DNA of 20,771 nt. Source: Alphaproteobacteria bacterium (GTDB lineage: Bacteria > Pseudomonadota > Alphaproteobacteria > Micavibrionales > UBA2020). The number at the start of each line of letters is the position of its first letter. Within the stretch, counting starts at the first letter, position 1. Shown here piece after piece: positions 13,481 to 20,477 of the stretch. The DNA is taken from positions 1 through 20,771 of the forward strand of contig JAQSWE010000008.1 of NCBI GenBank assembly GCA_029266795.1, written 5' to 3'. A program made the position numbers and the translations under genes. The notes beneath the pieces are model-generated. The model was not told where the DNA came from. It saw nothing but the letters and a program-made list of their open reading frames with translations, and did not search any database.

Positions 13481-15295
13481 TTAGTCGAGCATGATGCCCG
13501 TGCGCAGCTGGCGGATCGCCGAAGGGCTGGTCGTGCGCTTGCCGGTGTCCTCAATGCGCGGGTAGTGTTTGTCCCCTGAAAGGTTCTCTTTCGCGAAGTC
13601 TCGCACCGCCGCATCGGGCGACGCCAATACTTTCTGCCGTATAGATTCAAGCGCGTCCGTCAGCTTGTATCCATCCGCCGCCAGCTTTCTGGCAAACGTG
13701 ACCCGACCATAAAAAAGCGCCCAGCCCATGGCGTTCCCGCCGGCGCGCGCGTCAAAGCCGACTTTCCCGCGCAGAAAGCGCGGGCGCTGCGCCTCTGTAT
13801 AGCTGGCGAGGATCTCCGTGATGTTGCCGCTTTGGGCCACGCGCGCGAAGTTTTCCTTCAGCGTATGCGTTTTTTCGCTCGCCAGTTCCTCGCGCCGTTT
13901 TTGCAGCGCGCTCAGGCTGACAAGCGGCATGAACATCTCGTCATCCGCAAGCCCGTCCCTTTTCTTCCGTGCTTCGCCGGTCGTCATCTTTTCCCGCACG
14001 TCGGCAAGGTAGCGCGTGACGGCGGGCATGGTTTTCTTCACGTCGCTCCACAGCACCATTTCCTCGATAACGTCGAGTTTCCGGCGCTGCCAGGCAAAGT
14101 CGATTGCCGAGGCTATCGGGCCGGTCGGTGTTTTTTGTGCATAGAGCGGGTCGGCCTCCCAGAGCATCAGGTGATGCGCGGCGTCCCGCTGGCCGGCCGC
14201 GGCCGCCTGCCACAAGGCGCGGTTCAGCGTGCGCTGCTCGAAATAAATTTCGTCCTGCAAAAACACCATCGCGGCGGTGTTGCCCGCGCCCGCCGCGCGG
14301 ATGAAGACATCGTCCCAGTTATATGTCACGCCCGTCTGCGCGATGCGGCGATAGGCGTCGGCGATCTGCCGTAGTTCCATCTCGGCCATTTTCGCGTTCA
14401 GCTGCGCGCGCACGTCGATCGACGCGTCTTTTTGCAGCGACAGCCCGATGCCGGTCAGCGCGGTGAACAGCGCATCCTGCAGGGGCTCGGGTTTTTTATC
14501 GTCTTCGGGCTCGTCGGCGTCCATGTCGGTTTCGGGCGGCGGATCTTGTTCTTTTTCATCGACCGCGGGCGGGGGCTGCAGCAGCGGGTGTTCCGGCGCG
14601 CGCGATTTCAGGTAGCGTTTGAAGTTCTTGTCCTGCACGAACAGGTCCTTCGTTTCTGCATCGCCAAGGTCAAAGGCGATCTGGCCTTTCGCGGTTTCAA
14701 AATCGAACGGCGCATGATGATTCAGCAGCAGCGTTACAGACGCGCGCTGGTTCAGGTGCGCGGCGAAATGCAGCGCTGTCCAGCCCTCGGCATCGCTGCG
14801 CGCCAGGTTCACTAGCGGATGCGACGCCAGTATCTCCAGCGTCTCTGCCTGCCCGCGCGCCGCCGCCACCATTGCGGGCGACAGGCCGTGGGCATTCGTG
14901 AAATCGGGCAGGGTGTCGTGCTTGGACAGCAGCAGGCGCAAGGTTGCGGCGTCGCCCTCCGCCGCCGCGCGCATGATGCCGGCGGCAAAACTGTTGTCGA
15001 GCAAGCCCTGCAGCAGCGATGTGCCGGTGATCGATGCGGGATTGAAGACAAGCGCGGCGTCCCTGCGCGGCGGGGGAGCGGCTGGCTGCTTCGGCGCATT
15101 CATCATTGCCCCCGTCACGCCGCTCGCGCCCACGGCAGCCGCCATCGACAGCGGCGTCGGCACCGCAGGCATCGTGGCCAGCACACCCATCGATGCCGCC
15201 GACATATTGAACGCATCGCGCAAGGACGACACGCGCGATGTCGAAACAGGCGGCTTGAATGAGTTCACGGAGGGGCTGACTTTGTCGATTTTCAT
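13481..15295 (-). CDS. Large ankyrin-repeat-like protein (604 aa)
   Basis: An N-terminal region (1-80) rich in Ser/Pro/Ala with an Ala/Met-rich hydrophobic stretch (about 34-66) precedes ankyrin repeats at about 104-210 (SFAAGIMRAAAEGDAATLRLLL; GLSPAMVAAARGQAETLEIL; GWTALHFAAHLNQRASVTLLL). A Pro/Asp/Glu-rich linker (238-272) leads to a C-terminal half with degenerate ankyrin-like helices (IRAAGAGNTAAMVFL; ALWQAAAAGQRDAAHHLML; NFARVAQSGNITEILA). It ends TSPSAIRQLRTG, which weakly echoes the basic tail of the upstream genes (TAPTTARFTRKG). The role is unknown; a host- or protein-interaction scaffold is possible. A candidate promoter lies just upstream, so it may be expressed separately from the tag-tail operon. 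Confidence 0.8.
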   Translation of the reverse strand: MKIDKVSPSVNSFKPPVSTSRVSSLRDAFNMSAASMGVLATMPAVPTPLSMAAAVGASGVTGAMMNAPKQPAAPPPRRDAALVFNPASITGTSLLQGLLDNSFAAGIMRAAAEGDAATLRLLLSKHDTLPDFTNAHGLSPAMVAAARGQAETLEILASHPLVNLARSDAEGWTALHFAAHLNQRASVTLLLNHHAPFDFETAKGQIAFDLGDAETKDLFVQDKNFKRYLKSRAPEHPLLQPPPAVDEKEQDPPPETDMDADEPEDDKKPEPLQDALFTALTGIGLSLQKDASIDVRAQLNAKMAEMELRQIADAYRRIAQTGVTYNWDDVFIRAAGAGNTAAMVFLQDEIYFEQRTLNRALWQAAAAGQRDAAHHLMLWEADPLYAQKTPTGPIASAIDFAWQRRKLDVIEEMVLWSDVKKTMPAVTRYLADVREKMTTGEARKKRDGLADDEMFMPLVSLSALQKRREELASEKTHTLKENFARVAQSGNITEILASYTEAQRPRFLRGKVGFDARAGGNAMGWALFYGRVTFARKLAADGYKLTDALESIRQKVLASPDAAVRDFAKENLSGDKHYPRIEDTGKRTTSPSAIRQLRTGIMLD

Positions 15296-15303
15296 GGTCA
15301 GGC

Positions 15304-15332
15304 AAGATAGCCAACAATACGGAAAACGTCAA
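15304..15332 (-). promoter_or_regulatory. Candidate promoter of the 604-aa ankyrin gene
   Basis: TTGACG (15332-15327), 17-nt spacer, TATCTT (15309-15304) on the minus strand, inside the AT-rich 71-nt gap. The -10 ends 8 nt before the ATG at 15295, so the leader would be nearly absent, and no Shine-Dalgarno is visible. Confidence 0.45.
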
Positions 15333-15366
15333 TTTTAATGGCTAAACAGTTGTTTTATAAAGAAAC

Positions 15367-15663
15367 TTAAAGCGTCGTCTTGCGCTTGGGTGGGGCTTTC
15401 TTTTTGAAACGCGCGGTCTGCGGCGCTTTCATCTGGCGCGTCGTCGCCATTTCGGTGACGTCTTTCGCGGAAGGGGAAGGCTTGGGTTTTTTCGGCGACG
15501 GGTCGGCAGGTGTGGTCGCAGCAGGCGGTATGGCCGGGAAAATGTTTATATCACCGCCCATATCCAGCAGTTTTTTGGCGACATCGATATTGCCGTTCTT
15601 CACGGCATGCATCAGCGCAGTCTCCCCCGATGAATTGGTGTTGAAGACATTCGACAGGTTCAT
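15367..15663 (-). CDS. Small ankyrin/basic-tail protein (98 aa), tail-motif family
   Basis: One ankyrin-like repeat at residues 12-40 (SGETALMHAVKNGNIDVAKKLL) is followed by a Pro/Lys-rich linker and a strongly basic end. Residues 68-72 read DVTEM and 84-89 ARFKKK, the form here of the shared (D/E)-(F/M/V)-T motif and ARFTRK tail of the four genes upstream. No signal peptide or membrane segment. It starts 19 nt after the preceding stop, with no clear Shine-Dalgarno. Its N-terminus resembles that of the 172-residue ankyrin protein (LNKFFNS against LSNVFNT). It therefore joins the ankyrin genes and the tail-motif genes in one protein. Function unknown. Confidence 0.75.
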   Translation of the reverse strand: MNLSNVFNTNSSGETALMHAVKNGNIDVAKKLLDMGGDINIFPAIPPAATTPADPSPKKPKPSPSAKDVTEMATTRQMKAPQTARFKKKAPPKRKTTL

Positions 15664-15682
15664 TTGAATTCACGCGCAAAGC

Positions 15683-16075
15683 TCATGGCGACATCCCGCC
15701 CGCCTTGCGCGTGAATCTGGCGGGTTGCGGCGCGGATGATCCGCCGGCAATCGGCGTCTTCACGGCGGCCGCCGCGTCCGTACCGGCTCGCTGCGCCAGC
15801 ACCGCGTCATGTGCGGGAGCCAGCTGATCCATCCAGGCGGTCATCTCGATGCTTTGCAGGAAACGGCCCAGATGCAGCGGCACGCGTTTATCCTGCGCCA
15901 GTTTCTTGATATCGCGCAGATGCAGTGTGGCGGTCATTTCCGGATTGGGCGACGTCGTTTTGCGGTCGAACATGATCTGCGTGAGGCGGTCGATCACCTC
16001 GCGGTCGGTCAGCTTGCCGGCGTCGATCAGCTCGGCGATGCGGGTGGCGTTTTTCGCGGCGCGGTCGGTCGTCAT
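15683..16075 (-). CDS. Tail-motif family protein (130 aa)
   Basis: I do not recognise a named family. The protein is soluble and helical. Residues 22-35 (LTDREVIDRLTQIM) resemble the start of the small helical module seen in the two upstream proteins, LHLRDIKKLA follows, residues 77-82 read EMTAWM, and 119-124 read ARFTRK, six residues from the C-terminus. The (D/E)(F/M)T motif lies 54 residues from the end, the same distance as in the 198-residue neighbour. The ATG overlaps the stop of the upstream gene by 4 nt (ATGA), so translation is probably coupled. The DNA around the tail (15703-15723) matches the tail of the 215-residue gene at 18 of 21 positions, suggesting duplication. Confidence 0.75.
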   Translation of the reverse strand: MTTDRAAKNATRIAELIDAGKLTDREVIDRLTQIMFDRKTTSPNPEMTATLHLRDIKKLAQDKRVPLHLGRFLQSIEMTAWMDQLAPAHDAVLAQRAGTDAAAAVKTPIAGGSSAPQPARFTRKAGGMSP

Positions 16076-16668
16076 GCGGTCACCGTGTTTCGGTTGCGGG
16101 TAAAGCTGGCGCGGGGCGGGGCCTTGGCCTGAATGGGGTTTCCGCCCGAAAGGGCATTGGCGACTTCCTGCCCGTGCATCACGCGCTGCCGGTCGCGCCA
16201 GACAGCGCTATGTTCGTTCATCAACTGCGTGAAATCAGCTGTTTCCATGATGGCGTCGATGCGGGACGCCACTTCTTCCGCGTTCTTTTTGCGGGACGAG
16301 GCCGCCGTCAGGAAAGATTGCTTCAAATGCGACAGGTCGCCGATATGGTCGCGGATATGCCCGCGTGCCGCGCCCTGTTGCTCGTCGTCGTAAAGGCGGG
16401 GGTCGAGCCTGTCATCCATCACCTGCGCGAGAAGTTTCGATGTCTGTTCTTCCGTCAGCGGCTTTTCCGCGAACATGCCGTCAAAAGCCATCCCCGTGTT
16501 CAGCAGCGGGTGCCCCGTGACAGCAGCGGTCATCGCAGCAGCCACCGCGCCAGCCATGCCGACAATGCCCGTGCCCAGCATCAGGCGGGTAACGGGTTTT
16601 TGAAATTTTTTCTCGGTTACCTTGTCGGCGAACAGCGTCGACAGTTTCTTGTTTTTTTCAAGCGTCAT
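16072..16668 (-). CDS. Tail-motif family protein with one TM helix (198 aa)
   Basis: A basic N-terminus is followed by one Ala/Gly/Met-rich TM helix (about residues 29-51), so most of the protein probably lies on one side of the inner membrane. Residues 71-84 (LTEEQTSKLLAQVM) and 93-108 (YDDEQQGAARGHIRDH) resemble the lid helices and sensor 2 region of the 181-residue neighbour (LTPRQRG; YDPAQGARGMAKH). Residues 145-153 read DFTQLMNEH, also shared with that neighbour (DFTELMEEH). The tail reads RASFTR (186-191), a variant of ARFTRK. It has 4-nt ATGA overlaps with both neighbours. No catalytic motif is visible and the function is unknown. Confidence 0.75.
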   Translation of the reverse strand: MTLEKNKKLSTLFADKVTEKKFQKPVTRLMLGTGIVGMAGAVAAAMTAAVTGHPLLNTGMAFDGMFAEKPLTEEQTSKLLAQVMDDRLDPRLYDDEQQGAARGHIRDHIGDLSHLKQSFLTAASSRKKNAEEVASRIDAIMETADFTQLMNEHSAVWRDRQRVMHGQEVANALSGGNPIQAKAPPRASFTRNRNTVTA

Positions 16669-17210
16669 GGCGCGCGCCTCCGCGTGAATCGCGCCGTTGC
16701 GGGCAGGGTAACCGAGGCCTTGACGCCGCCCTTGATTGCCTTTTCAAAACCGCGCTTGGTGCCGGCGGGGCTGTGTTCTTCCATCAATTCGGTGAAGTCG
16801 CTGCCGCCCAGAATTCCGGCCGCATGTTTCGCCATGCCGCGCGCGCCTTGGGCAGGATCGTAAGCCTGCATCGATGCGGCGACGAATTTCTCCGCCGCGC
16901 CACGCTGGCGTGGCGTGAGGCCTTTTTTATCCAGCAGCTTGCCTGTCGTCAGGTCGAATATTTTTTTTAAACTATCTTCGCCCAGCGGCTTGAACACAAC
17001 CACATCCTTGAAACGGCGCAACAGAGCATCATTAATGCCGGTGTCGGCGGGAATGCTGTTCATGGTCGTCAGCAGCAGCCCGCCGTTCGACGGTGCGGTC
17101 GTGGCATTAGCGGAAAACTGCGCCATCAGGTCTTTCAGCTTGTCCGCCGCCTGCGGGTCGGTCCCGATCTCGAAAACTATGACGCTGTTGTTTTGGGTAT
17201 CAGCGATCAA
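16665..17210 (-). CDS. P-loop-less AAA+ (ClpA/ClpB D2-like) half-domain with ARFTRR tail (181 aa)
   Basis: The order of motifs follows the second half of a Clp D2 domain: a Walker B-like strand VIVFEI (residues 10-15; the usual Asp replaced by Phe), a sensor 1-like LLLTTMNS (45-52, Asn51), an arginine-finger region DALLRRFKDVVVFKPLG (61-77), and a sensor 2-like YDPAQGARGM (117-126, Arg124). No Walker A is present, so it should not bind and hydrolyse ATP alone. It could complete or regulate another AAA+ protein. The C-terminus has DFTELMEEH (138-146) and ARFTRR (173-178). I chose the TTG at 17210, which overlaps the upstream stop (TTGA), has AGGGGAA before it, and begins the conserved part; an ATG at 17333 lies inside the upstream gene. 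Confidence 0.7.
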   Translation of the reverse strand: MIADTQNNSVIVFEIGTDPQAADKLKDLMAQFSANATTAPSNGGLLLTTMNSIPADTGINDALLRRFKDVVVFKPLGEDSLKKIFDLTTGKLLDKKGLTPRQRGAAEKFVAASMQAYDPAQGARGMAKHAAGILGGSDFTELMEEHSPAGTKRGFEKAIKGGVKASVTLPATARFTRRRAP

Positions 17211-17854
17211 GGCGCATTCCCCTTGCGGGTGAAGCGGGCGGTCGTGGGCGCAGTGACGCAGCCCTGCAGGCCCTGCTGCATTGTATTCACAACCTGCGTC
17301 ACGGGCGCATTGTTGATGAGGCGTTTTTCCCATTCCGGCGTCATCTCGCGCTTCAAATATCCGTTCACGAAATCGCGCAGGTTGCCAAGGCCGGAGTCGA
17401 CACGGAAGCCGCCTTGGCTCATATGGTCCATCACGATCGCGCGCATGCCTTCGCGCATGGTGTCGGGCAGCGGCGTTTCATCCACCATCAATTCTGCGAT
17501 GACGGGGAACATTTTATTGTTGAAGGGCTTGCGGTTCACTTGCGCAAAGCGTTCTTTGAGGATGCCGGGCTGGCTGTCAGAGCCCACGAAACCGGGCGGC
17601 ACGCCGGTGATCTGAAACCCTTGTTCGCTGTCCTGCCCCAGATAGCGCGTCACGATGGTGACGTTGCGGGGCGCGTTGCCGCGCGCGGGTGTGTTGAAAA
17701 CTTCCAGCAGCTGCGCGGCCTTTTGATTGCCGGGATTGAAATCGCCCGTGTCGTCGATCAGCGTCACGGTCGCGCCCGACAGGTCGCCCATTTTGTCCAG
17801 CGCCTCGGTCAAGACCTTGGTGATCGGATCCATATGTCCCGGAAAAGCAGCCAT
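17207..17854 (-). CDS. AAA+-like protein lacking a P-loop, with ARFTRK tail (215 aa)
   Basis: First gene of the tail-motif operon. Residues 29-35 (TVTLIDD) and 64-73 (NVTIVTRYLG) match the Walker B and sensor 1 strands of Clp D2 domains (VVLLDE; NTVIIMTSNLG). LKERFAQVNRKPF (99-111) resembles the arginine-finger region and GLGNLRDFV (155-163) the sensor 2 helix. Residues 84-91 (GVPPGFVG) look like the Clp pore loop GAPPGYVG but fall after, not before, the Walker B-like strand, so the match may be chance or a rearrangement. No GxxGxGK(S/T) is present. It ends EMTPEW (170-175) and ARFTRK (206-211). Start ATG at 17854 after GGGGG; ATG at 17833 is an alternative. Function unknown. Confidence 0.72.
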   Translation of the reverse strand: MAAFPGHMDPITKVLTEALDKMGDLSGATVTLIDDTGDFNPGNQKAAQLLEVFNTPARGNAPRNVTIVTRYLGQDSEQGFQITGVPPGFVGSDSQPGILKERFAQVNRKPFNNKMFPVIAELMVDETPLPDTMREGMRAIVMDHMSQGGFRVDSGLGNLRDFVNGYLKREMTPEWEKRLINNAPVTQVVNTMQQGLQGCVTAPTTARFTRKGNAP

Positions 17855-17900
17855 CCATACCCCCGCGAAATCCCGGCAAGCCCCCCTGCCGTCGATAAGG

Positions 17901-17937
17901 TATTATATATAATATGTAAAACCTTGTCCAGACAAGG
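17901..17937 (-). promoter_or_regulatory. Strong promoter of the tail-motif operon with two palindromes
   Basis: On the minus strand TGGACA (17930-17925), a 17-nt spacer and a perfect TATAAT (17907-17902). A 14-bp perfect palindrome TATTATATATAATA (17901-17914) covers the -10, and CCTTGTC-CA-GACAAGG (17922-17937, 7-bp arms) covers the -35. Both are candidate repressor sites. The predicted start is near 17895, about 40 nt before the ATG at 17854. It separates the tail-motif genes from the FHA gene upstream. Confidence 0.75.
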
Positions 17938-17970
17938 AGAAGTCTAAACCAAGGTGTTGATAAATAATGG

Positions 17971-18939
17971 TTATTTTGGTGCTTTTTCGTTGAAAACATC
18001 GGATTCAAACAGCTTCTCGTTCTGCTTCATGAATCCGTCCAGCGACTCGGCAGAGGCCAGTTGCGCGAAATAGGGCTCCAGTTCCGCCGAGTAGGACGGC
18101 GTTCCGTCAAAGCGTCCCTCACTGACGGAGGCAAGCCCCACCGCCGCGAGGCCCATGCCGAGCGCGAAGAATCCGCTCCAGATGCGGCGGCGTTTCGCCG
18201 GCATATCGGTTGCCAGCGACAGCGCGCCATAGAGCAGCGCCACCACCAGCGCCGCATTCATGACGAAGGCTCCGATGGTCGAGGGCAGGCCGTCATTGGT
18301 CAGGAAGGACAGGTAATCCTGCACGATGGCAATCGCGCAGACCGCGACCACGAACATGCTGGCAAGCGCCACATGGCTGCGGAAGCGCGACTTGTGGCGG
18401 ATCAGGCGTCCGCCTACACCCCACAGCGCCGACCAGATGAGGATGGCGATTGCCACGCTGATGCCGGTGCCTGTCAGCGTCTCGCCGATATCGGGTGTCC
18501 AGCTGTCGAGGTATTTCCAGCCGATCGCGGCGGCAGCCGCCGCCAGCAGCGACAGCCAGACGACGAGGGGCCGCGCGAGGAAAATCAGGAACGGGTTCGC
18601 GCGCGCGATGCGGCGCGTGGCGGCAACCGGATGCGCGGGATCGAAAATGCGGATATCGGTCAGGCCGACGCGCACAGTGTCGCCCGATTTCAGGTGCGCG
18701 CTCGCGCCCTTGTGATGCTTGTCGTTCAGCGTCAGGCCGTTTTCGGAAGCAAGGTCGTGGATGACGAAATCAGTGCCGTTGAATTCGATGCGCACATGCT
18801 GCGGGCTGATATGCGGGTCGCCGATGATGATGTCGTTGTGATAGCCGCGCCCCAGCGTCGCAGGAAAAGCCTCGATCGACCGGTGGGTGATCGCGCCGTC
18901 GCCGGAATGGCTGGTGATTTCGAGGACAAGGCGTTTCAT
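17971..18939 (-). CDS. FHA-domain protein with five TM helices
   Basis: 322 residues. An N-terminal FHA domain (about 1-105) has the phosphothreonine-binding residues: LGRGYHND (Gly30, Arg31), HISPQH (Ser45, His48) and ENGLTLND (Asn67, Gly68). Five hydrophobic helices follow at about 117-140, 158-177, 189-207, 221-243 and 254-273, then a 50-residue polar tail. If the FHA domain is cytoplasmic, five helices put the tail in the periplasm. It would then read a phosphothreonine signal inside and connect it to the periplasm. No Ser/Thr kinase is in this window. The ATG overlaps the stop of the upstream protease gene by 4 nt (ATGA), so the two are co-translated. Confidence 0.9.
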   Translation of the reverse strand: MKRLVLEITSHSGDGAITHRSIEAFPATLGRGYHNDIIIGDPHISPQHVRIEFNGTDFVIHDLASENGLTLNDKHHKGASAHLKSGDTVRVGLTDIRIFDPAHPVAATRRIARANPFLIFLARPLVVWLSLLAAAAAAIGWKYLDSWTPDIGETLTGTGISVAIAILIWSALWGVGGRLIRHKSRFRSHVALASMFVVAVCAIAIVQDYLSFLTNDGLPSTIGAFVMNAALVVALLYGALSLATDMPAKRRRIWSGFFALGMGLAAVGLASVSEGRFDGTPSYSAELEPYFAQLASAESLDGFMKQNEKLFESDVFNEKAPK

Positions 18940-20477
18940 TTCGCACCTTCTTTCTGCGCCGGGGCTTTCGCGTCAGGGGATTTCTGTGCGGGGGCTTTGC
19001 CGGATACCGGCGCGTCTTTCGGCTCTTTGCCCGCGTTGGCCGGCTTGGATTTCCCCGCTTCCACGGGGCGTGCGCTGATTTCCTGCAGGAATTTCTGCGC
19101 CAGCTTCAGCGCGTTTTCTTTCGATACGCCTTCGGCGATTTGCGTCACCATGAAGCCCTCGCGCGCACCGCCTACCAGCGCCATATAAACCTGCATGTCA
19201 TAGAGCTTCGGGTATTTCTTGTATTGCCGCACGCAGAACGAACTTTTCCACCGCTGGCCGACCATGTCGATAAAGGAATTGCTGCAGTCGTAATTGGTGA
19301 CGTTTTCCTCCGCCGCTTCGCCTAGGCCGAGCGGCATGCCGTACTGGCTTTCGTAATAGCTGTAGAACCGCGGCAGGGCGAGGCGCTCATGCGCTGTCAG
19401 GTAGTCGTAGCGGTACATGAAAATGCCGGTGTCGAATTCTGAATCGAGGAACAACCGGTCCATGCTCTGGCAGGTGGAGCGCGAAAAGCGGGCATAGGGC
19501 TGCTTGTCGTTCTCGTCCTTCATCGTGTCGCCCCAGCATTTGAAGGCGTTGTTGATGCGGCCCGGGACCATGAAGGGGCCGAAGGGAACGCTCTCCCATT
19601 TATCCGCCAGCAGTTTCGAGATGACTTTTTCCTGCGTCTCCAGCAGCTGGTTTTCGATGTATTGCGCGGAATTGGCGATGAAGTCATAGCCCGGTTTCTG
19701 CGCGGCAAGCTCGCTTGCCAGCTGTTTCAGCGGCTCGACAGGGACGAGGAAGCTGATCGAATTTCCCGCGGTCGATACGTTGACGCCGACAACCTTGCCA
19801 TCATGGCCCAGCACAGGTCCCCCCGACATGCCGGGGTTCAGCGATCCGGAGAAGTGGATTTTGTCAATGAAGCTCTCGCGGCTGACGCCGTTATGCGTGC
19901 CTTCGATGATGGTGAAGCTGATGTCATGCGGGTTGCCCAGCGCGAAGAGCCTTGTTCCCTTGGGCAGGTCGGATTTGCCGAGCTCGACAAAGGCGGGACC
20001 GGGCGGGTCCATCTGGACAATCGCAAGGTCGTGGCCGACATCGGCAACCAGAACTTTCAGGCTGCCGCGGCGGCCCTTCTCGTCGAGGTATTCAAGTCGG
20101 TTGCTCTCGCTGCGCTGCACGGCTTCGGCGACGACGTGATAGTTGGTCGCCATCATGCCGTCCTTGGTGAATTGGAAGCCCGATCCGATGCTGTTCTTTT
20201 TGTCCGATGCCAAGTCGATCACCTGCACCTGATAAATCGCTTCGCCGTGTTTTTCCCAGATGCGCTGCGCCTCGTCGGTGATATCGGCGGGCTTGGCGGG
20301 AACGGGCGCGGCGACGGCTTCCACTTCAGGCGCGGCGAGGGCGGGGTCGACATCGGGGGCAGCTTCTGCGGCGGCTGCGGGCGGTGCAGCATTTTCGTCC
20401 TGCGCCTGAACAGAGCCGACGGCCAGCATCAACAGGCAGAAGGTGAAAACAAGATAGGGCGCGGCTTGGCGGATCAT
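18936..20477 (-). CDS. Secreted trypsin-like serine protease
   Basis: 513 residues starting at the ATG at 20477, which gives a clear signal peptide (MIRQAAPYLVFTFCLLMLAVGSVQA, cleaved before QDEN) in pieces; the frame runs open to 20582 but that adds non-signal sequence. An Ala/Pro/Glu-rich linker (28-64) leads to a chymotrypsin-fold domain with catalytic His114 (ATNYHVV), Asp150 (GHDLAIV) and Ser218 (PGMSGGPV). There is no PDZ domain, unlike DegP/HtrA. A distinct region of about 230 residues with several Cys (CWGD, STCQS, DCSNS, SFCVRQ) follows, which may form disulfides in the periplasm, then a Lys/Pro/Ala tail. It overlaps the FHA gene by 4 nt, indicating a functional pair. Confidence 0.9.
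   Translation of the reverse strand: MIRQAAPYLVFTFCLLMLAVGSVQAQDENAAPPAAAAEAAPDVDPALAAPEVEAVAAPVPAKPADITDEAQRIWEKHGEAIYQVQVIDLASDKKNSIGSGFQFTKDGMMATNYHVVAEAVQRSESNRLEYLDEKGRRGSLKVLVADVGHDLAIVQMDPPGPAFVELGKSDLPKGTRLFALGNPHDISFTIIEGTHNGVSRESFIDKIHFSGSLNPGMSGGPVLGHDGKVVGVNVSTAGNSISFLVPVEPLKQLASELAAQKPGYDFIANSAQYIENQLLETQEKVISKLLADKWESVPFGPFMVPGRINNAFKCWGDTMKDENDKQPYARFSRSTCQSMDRLFLDSEFDTGIFMYRYDYLTAHERLALPRFYSYYESQYGMPLGLGEAAEENVTNYDCSNSFIDMVGQRWKSSFCVRQYKKYPKLYDMQVYMALVGGAREGFMVTQIAEGVSKENALKLAQKFLQEISARPVEAGKSKPANAGKEPKDAPVSGKAPAQKSPDAKAPAQKEGAK

Noticed and set aside
17211..17333. Longer N-terminus for the 181-aa protein (ATG at 17333)
   Set aside because: The extra 41 residues lie wholly in another frame of the upstream gene and are low-complexity; the TTGA overlap start with AGGGGAA fits the ATGA-coupled style of the operon.
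17578..17605. GVPPGFVG in the 215-aa protein as a true Clp pore loop
   Set aside because: In Clp D2 domains this loop precedes Walker B, but here it follows the Walker B- and sensor 1-like strands, so I do not rely on it.
18061..19188. 375-codon plus-strand open frame opposite the FHA gene
   Set aside because: The FHA domain and TM helices on the minus strand are clear; the plus frame has no domain.
18936..20477. DegP/HtrA identity of the protease
   Set aside because: The triad fits, but there is no PDZ domain and the C-terminal region is a different Cys-containing domain.
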